Shown in pieces: positions 6,317 to 12,642 of a DNA stretch of 64,000 nucleotides. The notes beneath the pieces are model-generated. The model did no database searches. It worked only from the letters and a program-made list of their open reading frames with translations, and was not told the DNA's origin. Source of the stretch: a virus; the IMG/VR virus record IMGVR_UViG_3300042988_001121, positions 114,210 to 178,209 of that record. One strand, 5' to 3'. The translations under genes were made by a program, and so were the position numbers. Position 1 is the first letter of the stretch. Every line of letters begins with the position of its first letter.

Positions 6317-6892
6317 TTATTTCGTCAACTCAGTTATGTCCGTGAATCTACGCGAAACATAACCACAGTTCTTTGTGTAATGTTTATCATTAGCAATTCG
6401 CTTAAACACATCAATTGCCTTTTCATCACGACTGCATGGAAACGATTCTCCGCACGTTCCGCCTTTCCATGAACCTTTATCCTCCCCTATCTCGTGATTA
6501 TAAAGCACCTCTAGGTTGATATAGATTTTCTTTTTCAAGAACAAACGAAGGAATTTGAACAGTCCTGTTCCTCGTCTGTATTCGGCATAAGTCTTGTGGC
6601 ACTGCGCCTCGATGATGGTTCCATCAAAGTCACGGAACTGGATGACAGTTTTCTTTACTGCGTTCCTTGCAGCTTCCAGCGACTTAAAATCAATTCTACC
6701 GTTCGGAAGATCACTCACATTCGCAAACTGGCTACCATCTTCATTCAGAATCAGACACTTAGTACGATCTTCTTCGACCCACGGAAACTGTTTACACCAA
6801 GATTTCGATCCTTCCTTGCCGCCCCAACTACCATTTTGAATTCCGTAACGTATGTGGATGTAGTTGTCATAAAGGGTCAACGAGTATCGCAT
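6317..6892 (-). CDS. Hypothetical protein
   Basis: 191 residues, MRYSLTLYDNYIHIRYGIQN at the start. Several Cys (QCHKT; GGTCGESFPC; TKNCGY) and a basic hydrophobic stretch FKFLRLFLKKKIYINLEVL. Not recognised. Its 5' end lies next to the TnpB gene on the opposite strand, and no promoter of the shared type is visible before it, so its upstream signals may have been displaced by the TnpB insertion. Confidence 0.6.
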   Translation of the reverse strand: MRYSLTLYDNYIHIRYGIQNGSWGGKEGSKSWCKQFPWVEEDRTKCLILNEDGSQFANVSDLPNGRIDFKSLEAARNAVKKTVIQFRDFDGTIIEAQCHKTYAEYRRGTGLFKFLRLFLKKKIYINLEVLYNHEIGEDKGSWKGGTCGESFPCSRDEKAIDVFKRIANDKHYTKNCGYVSRRFTDITELTK

Positions 6893-6907
6893 CTAAATAT
6901 GTCTTTC

Positions 6908-6915
6908 TATAAATA
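6908..6915 (+). promoter_or_regulatory. TATAAATA late-type promoter before tnpB
   Basis: Exact match to the T4 late promoter box TATAAATA, 35 bp before the TnpB start. The phage encodes gp55 and gp33, so this box may put the nuclease under late control. Confidence 0.5.
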
Positions 6916-6949
6916 ACAAAAACAATTTAACAAAAATTATACACAATAA

Positions 6950-8152
6950 ATGCAACACAAGGCATATAAGTTTAGACTGTACCCAACGAAAGTTCAAGAA
7001 GCTCTCTTGAACCAAACTTTTGGGTGCGTTCGTTTCTTATGGAACCAACATGTTGCTGCTTTCAATAGTTTTTCTTCCTTCGGTCCAAACAAAATTGTAA
7101 CATCAAAACTATTGAAGGACACAGAAGAATTTTCTTGGTTGAATTCTGTTTCTGCGGCTGCTCTGCAACAAAAAGATAACGATTTTTCTGAATTTAAGAA
7201 GCAGTTTTTCTCCAAAACACGTAAAAAGAAAATTGAGCGCCCTAAATTCAAAAAGAAAGGACAGAAAGACTCTTATCGTCTTCCTAATCAAAAGTTTACT
7301 TTGGACCAAGAAACAAAAAGAATTCGACTCGAAAAAATTGGTAAAGTGAAAATAGTTTTAGACAAAACAATACCAGAAGGCGCTAAGTTTTTATCGGTAA
7401 CAATAACAAAAAATCAAACCGGTGAGTATTACGCATCTGTTTTGGTTGAACAAGAAATAAGATGTAAGGAAACAACAGGAAATAGTATTGGTATAGACCT
7501 CGGGTTTATTGATTTGATGACTCTATCAAATGGAATGGTTATACGCAACCCAAGGTGGTTTCGTAAAAATCAAGCGAAGCTAAAAAGAAAACAAAAATCA
7601 TTAAGTAGAAAAAAGATAGGCTCTCGTAGGAGAGAAAAACAAAGAATTGTTGTTGCAAAACAGCATCTAAAAGTTGCTCGACAGCGAGAATGGTATCATC
7701 ATCAAATTTCATCGTGGTTGGTTAATAATTTTGACACTATTTGTATGGAAGACTTGAATTTGAATGGAATGAAAAAATTTCTAGGAAAATCTGTCAATGA
7801 TGCCGGTCTTTCTAATCTAATGAATAAAATTGAGTATAAATCTAAGTGGTACGGAAGAACCTTCCATAAAGTGGATAGATTCTTTGCATCCTCAAAAACA
7901 TGTTCTTCTTGTGGCAATAAAACAGCGTTTGGTATGGATGTGCGAGAATGGACATGTCAGGCGTGTGGTACATTCCACGACAGAGATTTGAATGCATCAA
8001 TAAACATTTTGAAAAAAGGTCTTAGTGACCTTTATCAATATACTTCGGCTGAGTTAACCGAAGTCATTGAACGTGGAGAAGTCGTAAGACCTAGATTGGG
8101 TGAAATTCATCCAATGGTGGCTACTTCTATGAAGCGTTTAGCGAAACTGTAA
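6950..8152 (+). CDS. tnpB: TnpB RNA-guided nuclease
   Basis: 400 residues, full length for TnpB. The N-terminus (MQHKAYKFRLYPTKVQEALL) is the family's HTH-containing domain. The RuvC-type catalytic residues are all present: Asp in GIDLGF (~residue 184), Glu in CMEDLNL (~267), Asp in FHDRDLNASINI (~347). The four zinc Cys are in CSSCGN and CQACG. TnpB proteins cut DNA guided by an omega RNA made from the 3' end of the gene and the flank; in phages and IS elements they help retain the element. Base use is AT-rich and codon use differs from the neighbours, consistent with transfer. There is no TnpA. Confidence 0.95.
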   Translation: MQHKAYKFRLYPTKVQEALLNQTFGCVRFLWNQHVAAFNSFSSFGPNKIVTSKLLKDTEEFSWLNSVSAAALQQKDNDFSEFKKQFFSKTRKKKIERPKFKKKGQKDSYRLPNQKFTLDQETKRIRLEKIGKVKIVLDKTIPEGAKFLSVTITKNQTGEYYASVLVEQEIRCKETTGNSIGIDLGFIDLMTLSNGMVIRNPRWFRKNQAKLKRKQKSLSRKKIGSRRREKQRIVVAKQHLKVARQREWYHHQISSWLVNNFDTICMEDLNLNGMKKFLGKSVNDAGLSNLMNKIEYKSKWYGRTFHKVDRFFASSKTCSSCGNKTAFGMDVREWTCQACGTFHDRDLNASINILKKGLSDLYQYTSAELTEVIERGEVVRPRLGEIHPMVATSMKRLAKL

Positions 8153-8167
8153 AATTTACGGTTTTGC
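8141..8167 (+). terminator. Palindrome across the tnpB stop
   Basis: GCGAAACTGTAAAATTTACG followed by GTTTTGC is almost perfectly self-complementary and contains the TnpB stop codon. It may end tnpB transcription or be the subterminal hairpin that shapes the omega RNA end of the element. Confidence 0.4.
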
Positions 8168-8171
8168 GTAA

Positions 8172-8327
8172 CTACTTCGATTTCTTGGGCTGAATGAACG
8201 CAGGCAGCTTGAATGTTCGATAACCGAATTTTCCGAGATAAAAGGTTAGATCGTTGTGGTCATACCGTTTGACTCGATCTTCCATTTCTCGACCAACACG
8301 AAACGTGATACCGTAATAGTGTGCCAT
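8172..8327 (-). CDS. Small basic hypothetical protein (51 aa)
   Basis: MAHYYGITFRVGREMEDRVK at the start and FIQPKKSK at the end. Its ATG overlaps the stop of the membrane protein upstream (TGATG), so it is probably translated by coupling. Basic and aromatic, no known family. Its last codons lie next to the right edge of the TnpB insertion. Confidence 0.6.
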   Translation of the reverse strand: MAHYYGITFRVGREMEDRVKRYDHNDLTFYLGKFGYRTFKLPAFIQPKKSK

Positions 8328-8515
8328 CATTCGCTCCGTAGTTGATCAATGTGCATCAAAATAAATGCACTGGCAATAACAATGTTCAATACGGGCGCAA
8401 TCGCGAACAGCAACCCAATGAGCAATGTGTTATCACTATAGTCAATGTAATCATGATATATTGCACGAATTACGTAGGCAAAACAGATTGCCATCGGGAT
8501 AAAGTAGTAAATCAT
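8327..8515 (-). CDS. Small membrane protein
   Basis: 62 residues with two predicted membrane segments: residues 3-18 (YYFIPMAICFAYVIRAIY) and 31-54 (LLIGLLFAIAPVLNIVIASA). The ends are charged. It overlaps the RNA ligase gene upstream by 4 bp and the 51-residue gene downstream. Function unknown; a small inner-membrane phage protein. Confidence 0.65.
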   Translation of the reverse strand: MIYYFIPMAICFAYVIRAIYHDYIDYSDNTLLIGLLFAIAPVLNIVIASAFILMHIDQLRSE

Positions 8516-9519
8516 TTTTGTTTCAACAGATATTCGTTACTGATTGACTTGAATGAAACCCGGTCATCCGAGTACAAGGTAAAAACCAGCCCTTCACGAA
8601 GAACACCGGATTTATTCAGAACTGTCTTACCATTCGCCATATCCAGAATGTCATCCAGAGACTTACCCGTAAGCGACAACTTATCAAAGATGACAGGAAC
8701 CATGTCAAGACACAGATCACGGCACACCTTCTGTTTTTCTTCTACTGACAAGTAACGCTGTGCATCAATGTCGAATACATCGAATACTCGAAGAACATAA
8801 GAATCCAGTTTATAGATGTTGCCCGAGATACCGGGACCGCACTGTTCGCCTTGGATCGCAAGATTACGACCATATGCACGAAGTTTTTCTTCTAGTGCAT
8901 ACTTACGTGCAGTGTTCCAGAAAGTATTATCATCCGAATATTTCAGATCAAGATTTCGTGAAGCAACTCCAAATTCATTGTTATTGAGATATGCCGTGAA
9001 AGACTGACCCTCAAGTTTCTCGGTAACTTGCCATTCACCTGTCTGAATCAAAACAAGAACATCTTGATAAACCGTCTGGATACGCGCCTGATCTGTTTTC
9101 TGAATGAAGGATGGGAACGACCCTTTGGTATCTGCCGAAGTGAATTCTTGTGGAGGCTCCCATTTCTGGATACCTAACACGTCTGTCAAATCTTGACCGA
9201 TGGTCGATCCTTCTGCTAAGGTAATTGGCAGCAACAGACCCTGACTCAATGCACCACGCAATTTAACGGTACGAAGTCGCTCTCCTGATACTTCATTATA
9301 GACTCGGGGAGTTTTTCCTTTTGTTAGGAATGGAGCAAGTGCTGTTGGAATCCAGCTATCAATCTGACAATAGATAACGGTATCGCCTACTTTATAAACA
9401 CCTTTTTTGTCAACTACCCACCAACCTTGTACACGGTATTGACAAATTGCATCAGCATCGGGAATGTCCCGGATTTCTTCGATACGAACTACTTCTGCTA
9501 GTTTACGTTTCATTTCCAT
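8512..9519 (-). CDS. RNA ligase, Rnl5/DraRnl-like with N-terminal OB domain
   Basis: 335 residues. The N-terminal ~100 residues (KRKLAEVVRIEEIRDIPDAD ... KVGDTVIYCQIDSWIPTA) match the OB-fold module that precedes the catalytic domain in Deinococcus-type RNA ligases. The nucleotidyltransferase core follows: motif I in VTEKLEGQSF (Lys ~166), a later GVASRNLDLK (motif III region), EGLVFTLYS (motif IV) and VSFKSISNEYLL (motif V). Such ligases seal RNA nicks, as in tRNA repair after host anticodon-nuclease attack. No polynucleotide kinase-phosphatase of the T4 type is visible here. Start chosen for GAGG five bases upstream. Confidence 0.85.
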   Translation of the reverse strand: MEMKRKLAEVVRIEEIRDIPDADAICQYRVQGWWVVDKKGVYKVGDTVIYCQIDSWIPTALAPFLTKGKTPRVYNEVSGERLRTVKLRGALSQGLLLPITLAEGSTIGQDLTDVLGIQKWEPPQEFTSADTKGSFPSFIQKTDQARIQTVYQDVLVLIQTGEWQVTEKLEGQSFTAYLNNNEFGVASRNLDLKYSDDNTFWNTARKYALEEKLRAYGRNLAIQGEQCGPGISGNIYKLDSYVLRVFDVFDIDAQRYLSVEEKQKVCRDLCLDMVPVIFDKLSLTGKSLDDILDMANGKTVLNKSGVLREGLVFTLYSDDRVSFKSISNEYLLKQK

Positions 9520-9521
9520 GA

Positions 9522-9776
9522 TTACCTCACAAAGACATTATGTTTTTCGATGTTCCACTTTTCTGTGATAGGACTACCATCAGCAGCTTCATCAACACAA
9601 ATGTAGGCAACTGTCTTCTTTACAATCGCATAACGAACGCCATCAAGTACATCGATTTCATGAGTGAATCCATTCTGGATCGCCCAAGAATCCTTAGTCA
9701 CTGTGTAAGTGAACCAGTTGCGAACATCTGATTCACGAAATTCACCTACTGTGTTCTGTGTTGGTTTGTAAGCCAT
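9522..9776 (-). CDS. Hypothetical protein
   Basis: 84 residues, MAYKPTQNTVGEFRESDVRN at the start, mixed beta-like composition, no Cys cluster or membrane segment. GGAGTCC lies before its ATG; it is the first gene behind the promoter at 9808-9835 and is followed after 2 bp by the RNA ligase gene. No function recognised. Confidence 0.65.
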   Translation of the reverse strand: MAYKPTQNTVGEFRESDVRNWFTYTVTKDSWAIQNGFTHEIDVLDGVRYAIVKKTVAYICVDEAADGSPITEKWNIEKHNVFVR

Positions 9777-9807
9777 TTTGGACTCCTAAGTTTGCTGCGA
9801 TGGAGTT

Positions 9808-9835
9808 ATTGTATCACAGAGAAAAATATGTGTAG
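9808..9835 (-). promoter_or_regulatory. Promoter with CTACAC box and extended -10
   Basis: CTACAC at 9830-9835, 16 bp spacer, TGA-TACAAT with -10 at 9808-9813. Drives the 9776 gene and the RNA ligase operon. It lies just after the stop of the PfkB kinase. Confidence 0.7.
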
Positions 9836-9836
9836 A

Positions 9837-10607
9837 TTATTTTGGATACCACTTACCGAATACTTGTACCGCTTTCAGGGCTTCCTTGTCAGCATACTCA
9901 ATTCTATATTGTTGAACCATTCCCATTTCATTTACCCAATTGTTCACATATGCAGCAAGGAAAACATCGCCTGCGCCAATAACATCTACCACATCAACTT
10001 CTGAATCTCGCTTCATCATTGATGTACAGAAGTTTCCGTCAATCCACATAGGAGGATTTTCCCCACGAGTAACAATCAATCTATTCGGTGTATTGCCGTT
10101 CAAACGCTCAAATTCAATCTGATTGATTTTAAACACAATTCTCTTATATTGTGATATGTCAGATTTTTTCGTGTCACAAAATACGATGGTATATGATGTG
10201 TTATCTAGATACTCCAGAAGTTCGTGTGTCACTGAACCTTTATTGTAATCGCATATAACAATAGCCTCTGGATGAAACGATTGAATGGTACGTTCAACTT
10301 CTTCTATCGTAAAAGGCAGAACCGAATTTTCTGAATCTAGCCGCATCAACAGTTTAGTACCGTCCCAAAATCTAGTTTTTGATCCTGTCTGTCGTAGCAA
10401 CGATTTAACTGTATTTCCGTAACTCTCTAGTAATTTTGCTACATAACCGCCCATTCCATCAGACACCCCGGAATCTTCTATTGAATCTCCGTCTATCCAC
10501 AGCTTTGGGATTTCATTGCCATGACTCTCGGTCGTATATGTTGTTGTCTTATCTGATTTGATATCAATATCAAAACAAGAATCGCCGATAACTAAAACTC
10601 TACTCAT
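9837..10607 (-). CDS. PfkB-family sugar kinase, HldE kinase-like
   Basis: 256 residues of the ribokinase/PfkB family. The second PfkB signature VDVVDVIGAGDVFLAAYV near residues 195-215 holds the catalytic Asp (GAGD). The start MSRVLVIGDSCFDID and GMGGYVAKLLESYG fit the family's N-terminal lobe; VICDYNKGSVT matches the DYxKG stretch of heptose-7-phosphate kinases (the N-terminal half of HldE). The usual length is ~300, so this is compact. Elsewhere in the window lie an HldE-C-like nucleotidyltransferase and an HldD-like epimerase, which together suggest an ADP-heptose route. The exact sugar cannot be set from sequence alone. Confidence 0.78.
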   Translation of the reverse strand: MSRVLVIGDSCFDIDIKSDKTTTYTTESHGNEIPKLWIDGDSIEDSGVSDGMGGYVAKLLESYGNTVKSLLRQTGSKTRFWDGTKLLMRLDSENSVLPFTIEEVERTIQSFHPEAIVICDYNKGSVTHELLEYLDNTSYTIVFCDTKKSDISQYKRIVFKINQIEFERLNGNTPNRLIVTRGENPPMWIDGNFCTSMMKRDSEVDVVDVIGAGDVFLAAYVNNWVNEMGMVQQYRIEYADKEALKAVQVFGKWYPK

Positions 10608-10616
10608 GTCAATTCC

Positions 10617-11084
10617 TTATGAACAAGACTTGGCAATGCAATATTTTTGAACATAGTTCTCTTTATTGCGATAAACAGTGATTCTATCATGAAAAGTGGA
10701 ACCGGGCGCGATTTTCACTGTTATTCTTTGCTGGCTTCCGTCTTCGATTTTGTAGACCACGTACATATCATGGTGATGAACTGTTCTTTTTCGTCCCTTA
10801 CTCGCATTTTCGGTTGTCTGGTAGTATTTCCCCTCTAGCCCGTCATAAATCGCCGTTGTCACTTCGTTCTCGGGCGTCATCTTGACACCGGTAGTAAATG
10901 ATTTGTATGAAACAAACGATGTTAAAGCGACAATTACTCCCATCAAAAAGGAAACAATTGTTTCACCTTCCCATAAAGAAAAAAGAAACCACAATGCACC
11001 CGCTGCTATTAAACAGCACACAACTAGACCAGAATGCATGTCAACGGTGTTAATTTCTGGCAATGGAGAAATGGAGTAGAACAT
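10617..11084 (-). CDS. Membrane protein with C-terminal soluble domain
   Basis: 155 residues. Two membrane segments at ~20-38 (LVVCCLIAAGALWFLFSLW) and ~43-62 (IVSFLMGVIVALTSFVSYKS), then a ~90-residue polar domain with GRKRTVHHHDMYVVYKIEDG and ending YCIAKSCS. No known domain. The start overlaps the stop of the 53-residue gene upstream (TAATG), and the kinase gene follows after 10 bp. Confidence 0.65.
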   Translation of the reverse strand: MFYSISPLPEINTVDMHSGLVVCCLIAAGALWFLFSLWEGETIVSFLMGVIVALTSFVSYKSFTTGVKMTPENEVTTAIYDGLEGKYYQTTENASKGRKRTVHHHDMYVVYKIEDGSQQRITVKIAPGSTFHDRITVYRNKENYVQKYCIAKSCS

Positions 11085-11245
11085 TATAACAACTCAAGAA
11101 ATTTAGGTGGAATAGCAAAAGGGTTTGCTCGATTTTTGAATTTGACTAGTACCATGTTATTCTTCGAAAGACCAACAATGGTGCCGATTGTGCAAATGTG
11201 TTTCTTGAACTTCACGCGCCCGTAATAACGCTCGATCCATTTCAT
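11084..11245 (-). CDS. Small basic hypothetical protein (53 aa)
   Basis: MKWIERYYGRVKFKKHICTI at the start, then VGLSKNNMVLVKFKNRANPF; the pattern suggests a small beta-barrel (SH3- or KOW-like) but this is a guess. Very basic. It is coupled to both neighbours: its ATG overlaps the TGA of the 22-residue frame (ATGA), and its TAA overlaps the next ATG. Confidence 0.6.
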   Translation of the reverse strand: MKWIERYYGRVKFKKHICTIGTIVGLSKNNMVLVKFKNRANPFAIPPKFLELL

Positions 11246-11310
11246 GTTAATAGCACAAAAAGCACCGACCTACCTTTGCAGAAGTCGATCATGTAGAGTT
11301 CTGGTTTCAT
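11242..11310 (-). CDS. Possible 22-aa peptide linking two genes
   Basis: MKPELYMIDFCKGRSVLFVL then LT. AAGGTG lies just before the ATG, the start overlaps the stop upstream (TGATG) and the stop overlaps the next start (ATGA). Such double coupling suggests it is translated, though it may serve only to pass ribosomes along. Confidence 0.4.
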   Translation of the reverse strand: MKPELYMIDFCKGRSVLFVLLT

Positions 11311-11756
11311 CGTTGCACCTTGAATTTATAAAATGATTCCAGTGTCTTGATTTCTTCCGCTGTCAGTTTATCAAGAACTCTTTTCACGTTTTTATAGTCT
11401 TCCGAGATAGCAATGTCCAGTTTCTCATAAGAAAGAGCAGGAGCAAAATCTTTCAGGAAATTGATGGTCGATAACCTAGACAGATGTGAATTTGCTCCGT
11501 ACTTTGAATACTGAACAAGTTTTACTTGCAGCGCAGCAAGCCGCTTCTTATACAATTGAAAGTAGGTCACTTTCCGGCGATCATTGCGTTGCTGTTCTAC
11601 TCGCTTCCATGCCCTGAACAACGGCACAACATCATACAGAAACTTATTGAGATTTCTTGTATTCACACCATCGCGTAACAGATGATGGTGACCGTTGACC
11701 CAATAACGAGCATTGGTAATCATTTTTTCAAGAGCAAGCAATTGTTCGCTGTACAT
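11307..11756 (-). CDS. Hypothetical helical protein
   Basis: 149 residues, mostly helical and basic (QQRNDRRKVTYFQLYKKRLA) ending TLESFYKFKVQR. GGAAAT precedes the start. It is the first gene behind the promoter at 11781-11808, whose -10 sits inside a perfect 12-bp inverted repeat, so this small operon may be specially controlled. No family recognised. Confidence 0.6.
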   Translation of the reverse strand: MYSEQLLALEKMITNARYWVNGHHHLLRDGVNTRNLNKFLYDVVPLFRAWKRVEQQRNDRRKVTYFQLYKKRLAALQVKLVQYSKYGANSHLSRLSTINFLKDFAPALSYEKLDIAISEDYKNVKRVLDKLTAEEIKTLESFYKFKVQR

Positions 11757-11766
11757 AATAATTTCC

Positions 11767-11799
11767 TTTTCGATGATGCTATTGTAACATCATCGAAAA
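11767..11799. promoter_or_regulatory. 12-bp inverted repeat around the -10: operator or hairpin
   Basis: TTTTCGATGATG (11767-11778) and CATCATCGAAAA (11788-11799) are perfect inverted repeats with a 9-bp spacer that holds most of the TACAAT -10. This could be an operator that blocks RNA polymerase, or a hairpin ending the ADP-ribosyltransferase transcript. Confidence 0.55.
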
Positions 11800-11808
11800 T
11801 ATGTGTAG
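11781..11808 (-). promoter_or_regulatory. Promoter with CTACAC box
   Basis: CTACAC at 11803-11808, 16 bp spacer, TACAAT at 11781-11786. Unlike its relatives it has GT rather than TGn directly before the -10 because the inverted repeat occupies this stretch. Confidence 0.6.
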
Positions 11809-11809
11809 A

Positions 11810-12604
11810 TTATTCAGTAATTTTTGATGGTGAGTGACCAACGATCTTTGCATGCCACATATATACACCGCCGCCAAGATGAGTCGGCTTAGGATGAATC
11901 TCTATGTCATGCCCACGATGTAGTAGAATCTCGTTTTCTTCTTTGTGATAAGATTTTGATTTTACGCTAGATGCATTAGTTCCTGCTGGAACATGAATCT
12001 TAAGAATGTGTGACTGAAACCCGTTATCATCAGTTTCTGTTAGATTGTGTCCGTGATGTGCATCATATGGGTCATTGAACATATCTGCTGCCGAGAATGT
12101 CTCTGCTACCTTACGATGTGTTGATGTGCTGGTGTAGGCAGGAAGATGAACATTGATTGGATTCAATCTATCATTTGCGTCAGGTTTAAACTTGGTGTGA
12201 GGGGATTCTTTGACGCCAGTGTAAACGTGCATGTCTTCTTTTGTCTTATGTTTATCCATCAAAGAATCGATGCCAGCGATGTTTTTTAGGGTTCTTGTTC
12301 TTCCCTTGACCGACTTTCCGTTATGATAGTCATGTAGAGCATTGTTGATTGCCTTGCTGTCAGTAGTATAGGCATCAATTGCTGATTCTTCGTCATCAGT
12401 CAATTTCTTTGACAATGGAGCGACTTTCGTGTGCAGTCTGGTATTCTCTGCGGTATCAATTTCTTTGTGACCATCTGTTGTTGCTGTGACGAACTTGGTC
12501 GCCTCATTGAGAGCATTATCAATCGCATGGGAGCCAAGAATAGTTACCAAAGATGGTTTACCACGAGAATCTTTTGATTTGATGTATTGACCGAATGTTT
12601 TCAT
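11810..12604 (-). CDS. ADP-ribosyltransferase with capsid-targeting-like N-terminus
   Basis: 264 residues. The C-terminal half has the layout of R-S-E ADP-ribosyltransferases: MHVYTGV (~125, where an Arg is usual), AYTSTSTHRK (STS motif, ~155-165), and EENEILLHRG (ExE loop, ~220). These enzymes move ADP-ribose from NAD+ to protein and free nicotinamide. The start MKTFGQYIKS resembles the T4 capsid-targeting sequence MKTYQEFIAE, and LNE|A at residues 32-35 fits the T4 prohead protease site [LI]xE|[AGS]. I infer an internal head protein injected with the DNA, like T4 Alt. Thr in place of the motif-1 Arg is odd and may affect activity. A terminator separates it from the gene upstream. Confidence 0.78.
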   Translation of the reverse strand: MKTFGQYIKSKDSRGKPSLVTILGSHAIDNALNEATKFVTATTDGHKEIDTAENTRLHTKVAPLSKKLTDDEESAIDAYTTDSKAINNALHDYHNGKSVKGRTRTLKNIAGIDSLMDKHKTKEDMHVYTGVKESPHTKFKPDANDRLNPINVHLPAYTSTSTHRKVAETFSAADMFNDPYDAHHGHNLTETDDNGFQSHILKIHVPAGTNASSVKSKSYHKEENEILLHRGHDIEIHPKPTHLGGGVYMWHAKIVGHSPSKITE

Positions 12605-12616
12605 TGTTTCCTCAAT

Positions 12617-12638
12617 TAAAAAGCCCCCGAAGGGGCTA
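12617..12638 (-). terminator. Rho-independent terminator
   Basis: Minus strand: TAGCCCCTTCGGGGGC followed by TTTTTAA. A GC stem with a TTCG loop and T-run just after the stop of the 506-residue gene; it should limit read-through into the ADP-ribosyltransferase gene. Confidence 0.85.
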
Positions 12639-12642
12639 TATA

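Larger units (their letters stand above)
6893..8171 (+). mobile_element. IS200/IS605-group element carrying only TnpB
   Basis: A plus-strand TnpB gene sits between two minus-strand genes with nothing else added: the left gene starts at 6892 and the right gene ends at 8172. No TnpA gene is present. The exact ends cannot be set by eye, so the limits given are the neighbouring gene edges. The 3' end overlaps a palindrome (8141-8167). Confidence 0.5.
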
